Shown here piece by piece: positions 33,159-46,347 of a DNA stretch of 64,000 nucleotides. The notes beneath the pieces are model-generated. The model was not told the origin of the DNA. It worked only from the letters and a program-made list of their open reading frames with translations, and did no database searches. The position numbers and the translations under genes are program-made. Numbering within the stretch: position 1 is the first letter of the stretch; each line of letters begins with the position of its first letter. The DNA comes from Phymorhynchus buccinoides (taxonomy: Eukaryota; Mollusca; Gastropoda; Neogastropoda; Raphitomidae): positions 8,912,676 through 8,976,675 of the forward strand of contig CM065710.1 in NCBI GenBank assembly GCA_017654935.2, written 5' to 3'.

Positions 33159-33300
33159 GTCATGTTGTGTGCTTTGTAACACCACATCTGATGGAACAAC
33201 AGAATACACGTCATCATCATTGTTATGGCCCTTTACTCAAATGTTATCACATCATCATCATTATCATCATCATCAAACTTTCAACCAAATCGCCAACATC
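31697..33300 (-). repeat. Exon 10-derived units in ATC microsatellite (right copy)
   Basis: Counterpart of 5257-6530 with about thirteen units. The extra units are short ones near 32640-33080, recently homogenised (GTTGTGTGCTGCTTGTAAC repeated nearly identically). Confidence 0.82.
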
Positions 33301-34077
33301 ATCATCTCATCATCCCCCCGTGGGGATACCGGGGGGTCTTTTGTATAAATAGTTCCCCCACCTTCTGGAAGTTCTGTGCTTGTAACTTCCTCTAATCTGT
33401 CACTCTCTTTGACTCTGCCTTTTCCCTTTGCTTACTGTCATGTACTATCTTTCTGCCTTACCGGTCCATTCTCCTGCCTTTTTTCACGAAACACTTTCAA
33501 AAAGATTTCCTCCAGCCAAAGTCGGACTTGCTGGGCCTAACTATTTCTTAGTTAGGCGCATAACGGCAGCATGACGCATCTGCGCTCATAATTGACAGGA
33601 AACCGTCTGAGCGATCGAAGAAGAAGAAGATCATCTCATCATGAACATTTTCATGAACATTAACATTATCATTATATTTTTTTTCATACTCTTTATCGTC
33701 ACTGTCATCATCATGGTGGTTATCATCATTATAATTATAGTCATCATCATCATGATGATCACCATTTTCGCTGTTATCATCATCATCATCATCATCACGT
33801 TGTTATATCCATTTCTAGTCCAGGCTCTAATACAGTTCATCAGGTTTTCATGCAGATACACGAGCGAAATCAAAACCGCTAAAAACATTTTTTTCTTATT
33901 GACAGTTAGGGGGAAAAAAGAAAAAGAAAAAAGTTCTCATGCAGTGTCCCTATGAAAATAATGAAACATAAACAAAAAACAATAACACCATCCAAAGAAG
34001 TAGGAATAAAAACATTAAAAACAATAATGAAAACAATTACAAGGACTGTCTTGCTTTGTTAGTCTGTCAGTCTGCCC

Positions 34078-34112
<35 letters not shown>

Positions 34113-34574
34113 AGGCTAAATATTATAAGTATCCCTGTCATTTCAGATACGCTTTACTTATGTCTAATAGAAATCTAAATGTCTTAACTAATCTAGCTTT
34201 GTTTATGTACGAAGCTTTAAAAGCGATTACGTACAGTGAGTAGCTAAAATTTTGCAAGAATATGAATGCTTTAAAAAAAGAAAAAGAAATTTATTTTATG
34301 TATCTATGTGTAACCAAATATGTTATTGCATGATTTATGTTTCTATCATTGTGACACCCCCATCAGGAAGGGGCCTATACCTATATCTGATTAAAAATGT
34401 TGTATTCGTATTCATATTCTCTCCCTCTCTTTCTCTTTTGTTATCATGGGCCAGAGGCCTAACAATTAAAATTCCCCACTTGTATCCATAGCAATGTCCC
34501 ACATAACATGTCTCATGACAAAGAGGACGTAAAACATAAACTTTCCAACAATTAAAACATGTTTTACTTTGACT

Positions 34575-34577
<3 letters not shown>

Positions 34578-34622
<45 letters not shown>

Positions 34623-34645
34623 ATCATTTTTTAAAAATCAGTTCA

Positions 34646-34702
<57 letters not shown>

Positions 34703-34719
34703 TTTTTTTAAATCAGTTC

Positions 34720-34781
<62 letters not shown>

Positions 34782-34799
34782 TTTTTTAAAATCAGTTCA

Positions 34800-34862
<63 letters not shown>

Positions 34863-34884
34863 TTTTTTTTTTTAAATCAGTTCA

Positions 34885-34971
<87 letters not shown>

Positions 34972-35007
34972 AGGCTGAAATCAAAAAGTTCATATTCTCT
35001 CTCAGTA

Positions 35008-35058
<51 letters not shown>

Positions 35059-35112
35059 TCTCTCATCATTTTTTAAAAAAAGCACATATTCTTAGCTCTA
35101 CCCTCTCTATAA

Positions 35113-35170
<58 letters not shown>

Positions 35171-35201
35171 TTTTTTAAAATACAAAAAGCAATATTCTTA
35201 T

Positions 35202-35246
<45 letters not shown>

Positions 35247-35348
35247 TAAAATCAGTCAGCTCTCTCTCTCTCTCTCTCTCTCTCTCCTCCCCTCCCTCTA
35301 GGCTGAAAGTACAAAAAGCACATATTCTTATCTCAGTACCCTATATAA

Positions 35349-35399
<51 letters not shown>

Positions 35400-35480
35400 C
35401 CCCTCTCCCTCCATCTGAAAGTACAAAAAGCACATATTCTTGTCTTAAGACCCTATATAAGTTTCTCTCTCTCTCCCTCT
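34578..35480. repeat. CT satellite with ordered spacers (right copy)
   Basis: Counterpart of 7800-8745. Spacers ATCATTTTTTTAAAATCAGT and AAAGCACATATTCTTATCTC alternate with CT runs. Unit number and order differ from the left copy. Confidence 0.8.
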
Positions 35481-36892
35481 TTTAGTTGTGTGTTAAGACC
35501 ATATTTTATTAGTTTTAGTTTGCTTTAATTTTGTATGATCTATTTGTTTGTTTGTGCTAAAGGCAAGTATGAAAAATGGCTACTCTATGACAATACTTTA
35601 TACCGTTGTAAAACAAAGGTTCATTATCATTATCATGATCTCTCTTTCTCTCTCCAAGGAAAAAATAACACTAAAATGAGACAGTAAAAACATGCAAAAC
35701 ATGCACCGTTGAATTAGTAGCACCGGAATTGTAGTATTCAAAGAACTTTCTTGACATGCTTCATACTAGTCACACAAAAAATGTCCCTGCAGTTGCCTGA
35801 GGTTTGAACGATAAAAAAAAAGTAGTAACACATTTTTACCCTCTTTGCATTCAAGTCTGAAGTAGAGACCACAATCTGTCCAAAATATATATCAAATGAG
35901 ACATTTCAACGCGAAACAGACAGATACGCACACAGACACAAATGGAAAAAAAGGAGAAAAAAAAAGGACAAAGATTATACAAGTCTGCCTTGGCTTAATT
36001 AAGGCTGTGTCAGACCAATTGACATAGGCTAGAACACCAAGGCTACATCAAAAAGTTGTTATGCTTTATGCATAGTTATGCAGGGAATGTCTTTAGCCAT
36101 GACAAGCTCCTAGCATAGCATCATCCGTCTCCAAAATCCTCCGGAAGACGGAGCGTGGCTGCCCACGTGGCGGGGTAATCAAAAAAACATGGTCGCACAC
36201 GTAATGTTCTCATCCGCAGCTGATGCGTTTGTACCATAGTGTTCAAGTGATTCGACTGTTGGGATGATCCCTGGAGTCTTTTAGCCAGGGTAAGCCAACC
36301 AACAACAACATACAGCCAAGTAAAAACCAATAATGGACAGTCTCGAGGATTTTAGTGCGAGTAATAATAATAATAATAAAGCAAGCTTATATAGCGCACA
36401 TTCCAGGCTAGCTGCTCATGGCGCTTTACAAAAAAATACATTTAACCAAATCACATCAATACCTATGCTCGCACGCACACAAGCACACACACTGGCGAAC
36501 ACAGCATATCATTTACATACGCATGCACACATACATACATATGTACGTGCGTATGCACATACAGACAGACAGACACACACACAGACCTATGCCTACACAC
36601 GCACGAGCACACACACACACACACACGCACATACACGTGCATGTACGCAAATATGCGCATATGCACAAGCACATGCCAGCGTGTGATGATGATGAAGAAC
36701 TAAACAAAGGCAACACAAGTGACAAGTGATTCAAAATGTAATGAACATTGGCATAAGACCATGAGTGCCTCTACAAAATTCCTGGTAAACCCGAAAAGCA
36801 GGGGTCCAGAGGCCCGCTTTGTGACCATGTCCCCATCGAGTTTCAGGGGCAGTGTCCCCGAATCTGAAGGAAAAATGATGTTTGGTATTTGG

Positions 36893-37321
36893 TATATTCT
36901 AGTCACAGATATTTATCTCTGTGAAATTTGGGCTGCTCTCCCCCAGAGAGCGCGTCGCTGCAAGTGCAGCACCTATCCCCCCCCCCCCCCCCCCCCTTTT
37001 TTTTTTTATTTTTTGTGTGGGGGGGTTTAGGAGGGGAGGGAGGCTGACTTGTCAAAAATTAGCTACCAATTTGGTCATACCAGGCAGCGGGATTTCTCCC
37101 TGCTCTTACCGACTTTTAATTGCCGTGGGATTTTTACGTGCGTAAAGCGTGCGGGTCAGACTAGCTTTAAGTCCCTTTCCGAAGGACTCGACGTTCAGTT
37201 TTGATTTTCCAGTTGAACTAGAAAGAAAGGGGTGAGGCCGGGATTCAAACCCCGGGTCACTCACGCTGCAGTCACGCATTGAATTTGGCAGGCGAACATC
37301 TTAACCACTCTGCCACCTCGA
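36893..37321 (-). repeat. tRNA-derived SINE, family 2 (right copy)
   Basis: Counterpart of 10148-10571. The B-box reads GTTTGAATCCCGG here, closer to consensus than on the left, and the C run is longer. Confidence 0.75.
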
Positions 37322-39161
37322 TCCTTCCTTTTCAAGGGATTTATCACGATCTCTTTGAAGCAAAGGACAAAGCTAAGGTATGACAAGTGCTGTTGGGAAC
37401 AAATTATGGGATGTGAGAAAGGGAAGTTGATCCTTAATTTTTAAAAAACCAAAAACCAACAGCTGAAATTCAGGCAGAGGCCATTGCAATATATATAAAA
37501 AAATTAATTCAGACAGATAGCCTAAAGAGAAGCACCCATGAAAGATGCAATAAACAAAAAGACCAATGAGCGATTTACAGTATGACCATCAAGAGGCAAC
37601 ACCAACAAAAAAGGCAATGACGGCACAAAAAACTAATTAACATCATTTACATGGAATAGTGATAATCTGTGGAACAATCAAATAAAATGACATAAATGTA
37701 TGATCCAATCAAACTGTTGACATTCAGTGATGCTACTAACAAACAATAAGTGATTTTCACTGTAATTAAATTATTTTCATTCAAACTGGAGAAAAAAACC
37801 CAACAGAGTTCATCGTTCAAATTTTCTTTCCGTGACAAGAAAAAAAAGCAAAGTGATTTTTTTTTAAATTCTTATTATCCATGCTAATTTGTAGAAGTGA
37901 GAATCGTGTAAAGCACTGAACATGCACAGTGATGTGAAATCACCACACACATCAATTCACAATACTCTACCTCCAATGGAAAGAAACTACCAGGTTTCCC
38001 GTTCATACTCACTGACAGAGACAATTTGAGAAAGAAAGACCAAAAAAAGTCATGGCATCAATATCATATTTACTGTGTGGTGAACGTATTATTGGTTTAC
38101 AACTGATTTTTCTTTTTACTGTCTCGGTCTCTGCACAATACAAACAAGCACACCATTACACATCCATAAACATTCACACACACACACACTTAAACTTTCT
38201 CTCTCTGTCCCTCTCCCAGAGCTTCAGCCTGCTTTCAAACGTCATGGGTCACATGTAGCAAACAAGGGGTCAATATGGAGGGGGGGTGTGTGGAGGGGGG
38301 GGGGGGGGGGAGGGGGGGGAAGGGGGGGGGGGACCCACAGGTTACCCATACAATTCAGGAGTCGACATTTAGAATGTGTGTGTAATGGGTGCGCTTGCTT
38401 TGCTGCACAGGCACAAGTTTCTGGGTCTGTTTAACACTTTATGTCCGTGTGTGTGTGTGTGTTTGTCAAGGTGTGTGTGTGTGTTTGTGAAGGAGTGTGT
38501 GTGTGTTTGTGTCTTTGAATGTAAGCATTTATAGATTATAAACATAGCTGCCAACTTTTCCCAAACAAAATCCTGCAGGGGGATGGGTTTGGGAGGGGGG
38601 AGAGACTGAAAAGACGGTCTTCCATTTCTTCATCTTCTCCTTTGCCTTCGGCATCGTGGCGAGGTTACTTCAAATGGCAGCGTGAGACAGGCCTAAAGAC
38701 CGCCAAACAAAGGATTGCAGGAGGAAGTAGCCCCCGCTTCCGACATGCGCAGTACGAACTCTGCTCCGCAAAGCTTCCTGAAACCCAGTTTCGGTTTTCG
38801 GGCTTCATAACACTCGTTTCTGAGGTCATCTAAGCTGGAAATTTCTAAATCCGGGAGTTTCACGTGAATTCCGGGAAGACCGGGAGAGGCGACAAAATCC
38901 AGGAAGCTCCCAGAAGCTCCCGGATTTACTGGGATGGTTGGCAGGTATGTAGATATGTAATGGTGTGCTTGTTTGTGGGTTTGAAGAGGTTGGTTATTGT
39001 GGAGGATTTAAATGAAGTAACTGAGGAGGAGTGCCTGATATTGGAAGGCAGTTTATTCCAAAACCGTCTGAAGCTCAGCTCTCCTTCTCTCACTCGTACA
39101 TAGGAAGACAGAAAGACAGAGAGACAAAGACAGAGAGATGAACAGAAAGACAGAGACATAC

Positions 39162-39282
39162 CGTGCTCCTGCCGTTTCACAGCCTCCAGATCCAGCATCT
39201 CGTTTTCTCGGTAGAACTCGCGGAACGCTTCGAACGTGTCGGCGTACTGGCTCGCCGCGTTGAAGGCTGCCAAGATGGCCTC
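39162..39282 (-). CDS. DNAH6: DNAH6 exon 9 (EAILAAFNAASQYADTFEAF), right copy
   Basis: The exon is 121 nt, 40 codons plus one base, from EAILAAFNAASQYADTFEAF to LDLEAVKRQEH. It is identical in protein to the left copy. The acceptor is CTATTTCAG/GAG and the donor is CACG/GTATGT. A decayed partial copy of its 5' end, acceptor included, lies about 500 bp upstream (39780-39821). Confidence 0.9.
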
Positions 39283-39779
39283 CTGAAATAGGAATTGTTC
39301 GGAAATAATTAAGGGTAGTAATTTTATGGTGTGTGGGAGTGATCTTGCCTAATTCATTCGGTCAAACAGGGGGAGTTACTCTACCTTCACTCCCCAGCTC
39401 TCGGCTAGAGAGTGTTTGATTAGACTTACATCACTTAGAAACACCGTGCGTCATTTTTAAATTGATGTCATTTATATTTTTACGTCACATTTTGCAAGTT
39501 CTCTCAGTTTGTGGATACTGGACGCCCCTAATTTTTCTATAAAAAAAAGTTTGCAAGTCGCTGACTCGCATCCTGCGGTTTCAAGCTTCGACGCCATTGC
39601 TGAATTGTTACTATGGTATTTGACCGAGTAATGGAGGTAAACAATTCTAATTTTCACGAAGTGCTCTCCCCTATTTTTTCCGAAAATCGTCTATTGATTG
39701 ACAACAAAACGATATTCATCATCATCATCTCGTCATCATCATCATCAAAATTTCCAGAAAGCTTAAACAAATGCTCAAA

Positions 39780-39821
39780 ACTGGTCAGCCGCGTTAAAAG
39801 CTGCCAGAAATGCTTCCTGAA
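39780..39821 (-). pseudogene. Ghost of DNAH6 exon 9 5' end (right copy)
   Basis: Counterpart of 13035-13076. Confidence 0.75.
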
Positions 39822-39852
39822 AGAGATGGAAAATAACATTGATAATTGTTTT

Positions 39853-40183
39853 TACCGTATTTTTCTGACTATAAGGCACACCTTATTACAAGGCGCATCC
39901 CCCAAATCTGACATCACATCAACCCTGATCGCTTCTCGGCCTTTTGGCTAAGACAGTGATTCAGGAACATAAATTTTTGTTTATACCCTGGTTGGTTTGT
40001 TCAGCCTGTCGTACATGGCGAAAGCCGATACGCGACGTTAAACTGAACTTCCACCAAATCTGACACCAAATTCAGATTTTGTGATTATATTTTCTTACTA
40101 TATTATTAGTCACATCATTATAAGGCGCAGGGGTCTTAGTCTGGGGGAAAAATGTATCGCCTTATAATCTGTAAAATACGGTA
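39853..40183. mobile_element. TACCGTATTTT MITE with U2 insert (right copy)
   Basis: Counterpart of 13108-13438, same ends. Confidence 0.75.
39928..39953 (+). ncRNA. U2 snRNA 5' end fragment (right copy)
   Basis: Identical counterpart of 13183-13208. Confidence 0.8.
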
Positions 40184-40471
40184 ATTCATAAGCAACAAAA
40201 TTAAAAATTTAACATTAATATTCGTCCTTGATAGAACTTTAGTGGAAGATGAGATGAAGCTTGATATACAAAATGAATGTGGTGAATCCTGCATGTGTGT
40301 GTGTGTGTATGTAAGCACGTGTGTGTGTATGTGTGTATGTGCATATGTGTGTGTGTGCATATGTGTGTGTGACTCTGTGTGATTGTGTGTAATTATGTGT
40401 GTGAATGTAAGCATGTGTGATGTGTGAGTGTGTGTGAGTGTGTGCATGCGTGTGTGACTTGTGCGTGTGTA

Positions 40472-40569
<98 letters not shown>

Positions 40570-40632
40570 GTGTGTGTGTGTGTGTGTGTGATGTATCTCT
40601 GTGTGCATGAGAGAGTGGGTGTGGGAGAGAGT

Positions 40633-40672
<40 letters not shown>

Positions 40673-40794
40673 CAGAGAGAGAGAGGGTGAGCGTGTGTCT
40701 GTGCGTGTCTTTGCGACCGAGTATACAGTTTGTATGCATGTGGGGGAGAGAAAGACAGAGAGATAGAAGGGTGGGTGGGTGTGAATATTTGGGC

Positions 40795-40829
<35 letters not shown>

Positions 40830-40841
40830 CCCCCTACTCAC

Positions 40842-40950
40842 CCTGATGTTATGGATGATGGTCTGCAGGTGTTTGTCGTCTTCAAACATGGTGGACAGGC
40901 TGGGTCCCTCCCCGCACGTCTTATCCTCAAACTTGTTGTTGATGATCGGT
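40842..40950 (-). CDS. DNAH6: DNAH6 exon 8 (PIINNKFEDKTCGEGPSL), right copy
   Basis: The exon is 109 nt: one base completing Arg, then 36 codons PIINNKFEDKTCGEGPSL to HLQTIIHNIR. It matches the YINNKLEEKTCGTGPSL block of vertebrate DNAH6. The acceptor is TATTGCAG/A and the donor is AGG/GTGAGT. A CT/GA microsatellite lies just beyond the donor and a tRNA-derived SINE begins about 20 bp before the exon. It differs from the left copy at one visible residue, Ser against Ala after SL. Confidence 0.9.
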
Positions 40951-40967
40951 CTGCAATAGGTTAGGTA

Positions 40968-41181
40968 CATTATAGTCACAGAGGCGTCTCTGTGAAATTC
41001 GGGTTGCTCCCACCTGGAGAGCGCGCCGCAGCGAGAGGCGCGCCACCCAATTTTTTTTAATTTTTTTTTTGCATGCGATTTTTGTGTGACTGATGAGGAA
41101 GGAAGGGAGGGGGGTAAATTTTGACCAAATGACAACTTTATCGTTGCCATTGGGTTTAACATGTGCTAAGTGCATGGGCAC

Positions 41182-41215
<34 letters not shown>

Positions 41216-41330
41216 TCCACGTTCAGACCGCAAGGCCTAGTGCAAAGTGAGAGGAAAAAAAAAACTGTACCCAGGTTCGAACTCGGGTTTACTTGACACG
41301 AAGCGAACACGCTACCACTGTGCCACTCTA
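40968..41330 (-). repeat. tRNA-derived SINE, family 1 (right copy)
   Basis: Counterpart of 14226-14595. Confidence 0.8.
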
Positions 41331-42810
41331 CACACACACAATTCTTTCAGCAATCACCAAATTGATTCACACAACAAAACAAACAAACCTAAATATTTGA
41401 TAAATATTAACTCATTCGCATCGCAACAATTTTGAATTACTAAAAAAACACCTCACAAATCACTCCAACCATCTCCTCTGAAGTCGGAGTGTGGCTGCCC
41501 ATGTGGCGGGGTAATCAAAAACGGTCACACACGTAATGTTCTCATCCCCATCTGGTGCATTTGTACCACAGCGTTCAAGTGCTTCGGCTGTTGGGATGAT
41601 CCCTGGAGGCTTTTAGCCAGGGTATAACAACAAACAAACACTCCAACCATACACACAAACAAAACATACATAAACAAAAGGAGAAATGAAAGAAGATTAC
41701 AGGTTTTTTACTTCAGGTTTAGACATAGGGAAGTGGTAGATCAGACTGTTATACATAGACTTTATATAAAAAAACCTCTACACCAACTGGTTGCCCCACA
41801 ACAAACCACTACAAAAGCAAAGTCAGAGGCAAAATTGTGGTCTAAGGGAGGAAAGCGAGTTTAGAAGTGACCAAGGTATGGTGTGCACACAGATTTACTT
41901 CCCTTGAAGTAATTGCCTCAAATTGACAGCTGTTAATTCCAGACATATATGTCCGGAACGACTTGAATGAGTTAAACTGCCAGAGAAGATAAAATTTGAG
42001 AAATTATCCATTTAAAAAAAATATAAAATATAAACCTGTTAGACTCAATCTGAGAAAATGGTCTCGAGATATATATAATTCCTGGCTTGCTAAACCAAAA
42101 AAAAATCAGAATTACTACGACGTCAAAAGTTATGACATCATCAATGACATCACGCACCTCGCTGGACAGGCAGTAAAGGGGTTAAATCCGGGTTAACTTT
42201 TGAAGGAAAGACTGAAAATACTGAAAAGTACATGCATTGCCAGTAGCTTGAGAAAATCCAACGTCAGTGTCAAATTCCTTGCCGTAAAAGTTGGAGCGAG
42301 AGGATTCGTAGGTAAATCTGCCTACGACCTCAGGAAACGTCTCTCTTCTTCTTCTTCTTCTTCTGTCGATCGCTTAGACAGTTGCCGGTCATACGAGTGC
42401 AGATGCGTCATGCTGCCGTTACGTGCCTAACTAAGAAACAGTTAGGCCCAGCATGTCTGTCTTCGTCTGGAGAATTTTTGTAGTTTACAAGTGTTTCTTG
42501 ACCCAAAACAATGCAGGGGAAAGGACCAATAAGGCAGAAAGATAGTTAGATGACAGTAAAGCAAAGGGAAAAGGCAGAGAGCGACAGATTAGAGGAAGTT
42601 ACAGGCACAGAACTTCCAGAAGGTGGGGAAACTATTTGTACAAAAGACCTCTCGGTATCCCCCAATATCTCAATATCCGTAAAGCAGCCCTGAAAGCAAG
42701 GGCACAGACAGCAGAGAGAAACTCAAGCTGGACATGGTCCAGGAGGTACCCAAAAATGAACTTCATAAGTCTAAAGATACCCCCTCCCCACTCTCCCCAA
42801 AAAGAAAATG

Positions 42811-43010
42811 CGAGACCCCATAGCTCAGTGGGTACGTTCGCCATTTGCTAGTCCTGAATCCAACAGCTCCAGAGGGTGTGGGTTCAAATCCATTCAGGGG
42901 CGCCTTTTAAAAATTTTTTTATAAAGGTGGTGGCAGCAGACGGGCACCCAGAGTCATGAATTGGATGCGGGCGGACAGGTGCCCATAGAGTGTAAGAAGT
43001 TGAGGGCCGA
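42811..43010 (+). repeat. tRNA-derived SINE, family 3 (right copy)
   Basis: Counterpart of 16085-16300 with the same A- and B-box-like motifs. Confidence 0.72.
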
Positions 43011-43358
43011 AACACTGGATTAAATGGGGGGGGGGAGGGGGGAGGGGGGCTTCTTCTCTGAAGACCTTCTGTTATCCAGCCTGTTATCCAGCCATTTTAG
43101 CACCACAGTGCCCTATGTCACTAAAAGGCATCAAATTGGGTCTAAGTTTGTTGGCACATCCTATGTATCTACACACATTTCTGATATCTCTCTCTCTCAC
43201 ATCCTACATCACACACATTTCATATCACACGCACACGCACACACACACGAATCAATGAAGACTTTTAATCCTTTGACCCCTCTTAGGGCATGGAGGATAC
43301 AAGCATAACAAAAACAGAAAACGCAATCAGAACAAAGTGTGAACACACACACACCAAC

Positions 43359-43558
43359 CTGGTGAAGGCATCGAAGTAGGTGTCAGGCACCAAGTTCTGG
43401 ACGCTGAGCACAGCGTCTTGGAACCGCTTGATGACCTCCGCGGTGCCTTCCTGGAAGTCGTCCCCGTCCGGAGAAAACAGCAGCTGGTTGGGCTCCAGGA
43501 TGAACTCTGTGATGTACAGCGGGGGGAGTTTGTGCACCTCCTCCTCTTCCTCGCCGGC
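43359..43558 (-). CDS. DNAH6: DNAH6 exon 7 (LPPLYITEFILEP), right copy
   Basis: The exon is 200 nt: 66 codons plus two bases, from AGEEEEEVHKLPPLYITEFI to NLVPDTYFDAFT. The NLVPDxYFDAFT motif is characteristic of DNAH6. The acceptor is TTTTCTACACAG/GCC and the donor is ACCAG/GTTGGT, a fairly weak donor. The 5' half of the exon and its acceptor are repeated four times upstream (43559-44165). Confidence 0.9.
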
Positions 43559-44165
43559 CTGTGTAGAAAACATATGCCATCGTTACTACAATCGGTTCAA
43601 TAGTTTAGGCAGTGTCTAGAGAAAACAGTAACTGGTTGGGCTCCAGGGTGAACTCTGTGATGAACAATGGGGGAAGTTTGTGGGCCTCTTCTTCTTTTTC
43701 GCTGGCCTGTGTAGAAAACTTATGCCATCGTTACTACAATCGGTTCAATAGTTTAGGCAGTGTCTAGAGAAAACAGTAACTGGTTGGGCTCCAGAGTGAA
43801 CTCTGTGATGAACAACGGGGGAAGTTTGTGGGCCTCTTCTTCTTTTTCGCTGGCCTGTGTAGAAAACATATGCCATCGTTACCACAATCGGTTCAATAGT
43901 TTAGGCAGTGTCTAGAGAAAACAGTAACTGGTTGGGCTCCAGGGTGAACTCTGTGATGAACAACGGGGGAAGTTTGTGGGCCTCTTCTTCTTTTTCGCTG
44001 GCCTGTGTAGAAAACATATGCCATCGTTACTACAATCGGTTCAATAGTTTAGGCAGTGTCCAAAGAAAACAGCAGCTGGTTGGGCTTCAGGATGAACTCT
44101 GTGATGAACAGCAGGGGCTGTTTGTGGGCCTCTTCTTTATCACTCGCCTGTGTAAAGGAAACAGA
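43559..44165 (-). repeat. Exon 7-derived 148-bp tandem array (right copy)
   Basis: Four units, one fewer than on the left, otherwise nearly identical. The unit nearest exon 7 is complete here but has a 14-bp deletion on the left. Confidence 0.87.
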
Positions 44166-44871
44166 TCTGCTTTTAGAATGATCAGTTTAGCAGTTTAGGC
44201 TTAAGAATTAATTATGTGATGTCTTTTTAAAGACCCATTGTCCTATTTTCAAAGACCTCTCATGATTTTTTGCACAAAGTGCAGAACGCCTGTTCTTTAT
44301 CAGTTAAGCATGCTTTCGCAACCACTTCTTGTACTTGGCTTTGTCAAGCCACTTCTCATTGAAATGGCAGCTGCCTGGCACCTTTTCAACTTCTTTTCTA
44401 TTTGATGACGATTGCTTCGATCACGATCACTCAAGTTGCGACCAGTGTAGCCCCAAAAAACGAGCAAATGACTCGGATGTAGTGAAGGGAAATGACTCTA
44501 ACACAAATTGAGGATGTCTACTAGAAGGAACTAGATCGTCGAACCGCAGACATCAGAAAATAAGCCAAATTAGATTGCTTCTTTATTCATTCTGGAAGCA
44601 AGCACACACCAAATGACAAAAATCAATGTAAGGTGGTCTAAGATCACTGTAAGGTGGATAGATGTTAAATTAAAGAACGAACACAAAATGACAGTGTCAA
44701 TGACTCTTTTTTTTTTTTTTTAGCAGACAATGACTTTTTTCACAAACCATTTCACGATTTTTACAGACCAAAGCCGATTTTCAAAGACTGTGCGTCTGGC
44801 TGTAGAAGAAGAAACAATCTTTACTACAATCCATTCAAGAGCTTAGAATAGCAGGGGGGGGGGGGGGGGCA

Positions 44872-45232
44872 GGTATCAGGTATTTCATAGTCACAGAAGC
44901 GTCTCCGTGAAATTTGGGTTGCTCCCACCTGGAGAGCGCGGTCGCAGCCAGAGGCGCGCCACCCAATATATAAAACAAAATGTGCATGACTGAAGAGGAA
45001 GGAAAGGGTGTGTGTGTAAATTTTGACCAAATGACAACTTTTTCTCGTTGCCACTGGAATTAACGTGTGCTAAGTGCATGGGCACACGGGACCTCGGTTT
45101 ATCGTCTCATATGAAAGACTCCACATTCAGACCGTAAGGCCTAGTGCAAAGTGAGAGGGAAAATCCCCTGTACCCAGGTTCGAACTCGGGTTTACTTGAC
45201 ACAAGGCGAACGCGTTACCTCTGTGCCACTCT
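44872..45232 (-). repeat. tRNA-derived SINE, family 1 (right copy)
   Basis: Counterpart of 18213-18578. Confidence 0.8.
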
Positions 45233-45898
45233 CAGGCATGGTAGTGGGGGCAAAGTGGTTTTCAAGGAAAATGGCCGGGGGTCCAGGGGGACAAAGCAAA
45301 TTCAATAAAATTCAATAAATGAGAGTGAAATTTTCACTTTTTCATGCTATTTCAATGCAATGTTTTAATAATTTTGTTGCGGAGGTCTACCAGGCATGAA
45401 AGTGGATGAAGATCAAAAAAGATGAATTTTTTTTAGCCGAGAAATCCTTCCACCCGGATTTTGACCTACGTCGGAAGTTTTGTTCAGCAGGGGGGGGGGG
45501 GGGGGGGGGGGGGGCAGAACGTTCCCCAAATTTGTTTTCCAAACACACCTTTTCACATAACTCACATCACAAGTTTTGTTCAGCAGGGGGTGCGGATAAT
45601 CCATTCAGAAAATTTTCTCGGCACAAATATCCTTCCACCCACATTTTCAGCTAACATCACTACTTTTGTTGAGCGGGAGCTACTCATTTCGCCTTCCTTC
45701 GCACAAATGAAGCGAGTGAGCTAAAGCGACTTCTGGTTAACCAGTTTCAGAATCACCAAATACAGACTTGTAGATATAAGAATACGGCAAGATCGGTCCT
45801 TTACGCAGAATTTTTTTTTTTTCCGCGGAAGTTTTCAAAAAAATTCCGCATATTTTCTGCGAAACGCGGAATTCTTTCATGCCTGTCTACCATGCCTG
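45233..45898. mobile_element. CAGGCATGGTAG inverted-repeat element (right copy)
   Basis: Counterpart of 18579-19258. The G run at 45490 is longer. Confidence 0.7.
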
Positions 45899-45939
45899 CA
45901 CTCTACACCGGTTGGTTGTGAACTCACTGTTGGTTCTAC

Positions 45940-46123
45940 CTTGTCCTCCTCCTCCTTCTTCTTCTCCTCCTCCTCGGTTTCCTCCTCCTCCTGACCCTGG
46001 ATCTGGGCCAGGGTGGGCGTGTTCTGCAGCTGCTCCGTCAGGTAGTTGAGCAGGGTGGACACCGAGTTGACCGCCAGCACGTGCATCGTGTTCACGATCA
46101 GGTAGTCCGCCAGACGGATGAAG
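45940..46123 (-). CDS. DNAH6: DNAH6 exon 6 (FIRLADYLIVNTMHV), right copy, intact
   Basis: The exon is 184 nt: one base plus 61 codons, CFIRLADYLIVNTMHVLAVN through IQGQEEEE to EEEDK. The DYLIVNTMH block is nearly invariant in DNAH6. The 3' third is a low-complexity Glu/Lys run coded by GAG/GAA/AAG repeats, replacing a less biased acidic linker in vertebrates. The acceptor is ACCACAG/C, reached after a poly-C/G run, and the donor is AAG/GTAGAA. The Glu/Lys tract is a plausible site for length polymorphism. Confidence 0.89.
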
Positions 46124-46347
46124 CTGTGGTGTGCAGGGGGGGGGGGGGGGGAAATGGAAAGGTATACCATATTGTTGGAACTGTAAGGCGCATCTGATTA
46201 TAAGGCGCACCCCCCAAATTTTACACAAAATTCACACAAATTTTACACAAAAATGTTATTATTGTATTTTTCGGACTTCAAGGCGATATTTTTTTTAGGC
46301 TGCTCCCACCTGGAGAGCGCGTCGCAGCCAGAGGCGCGCCACCCAGT

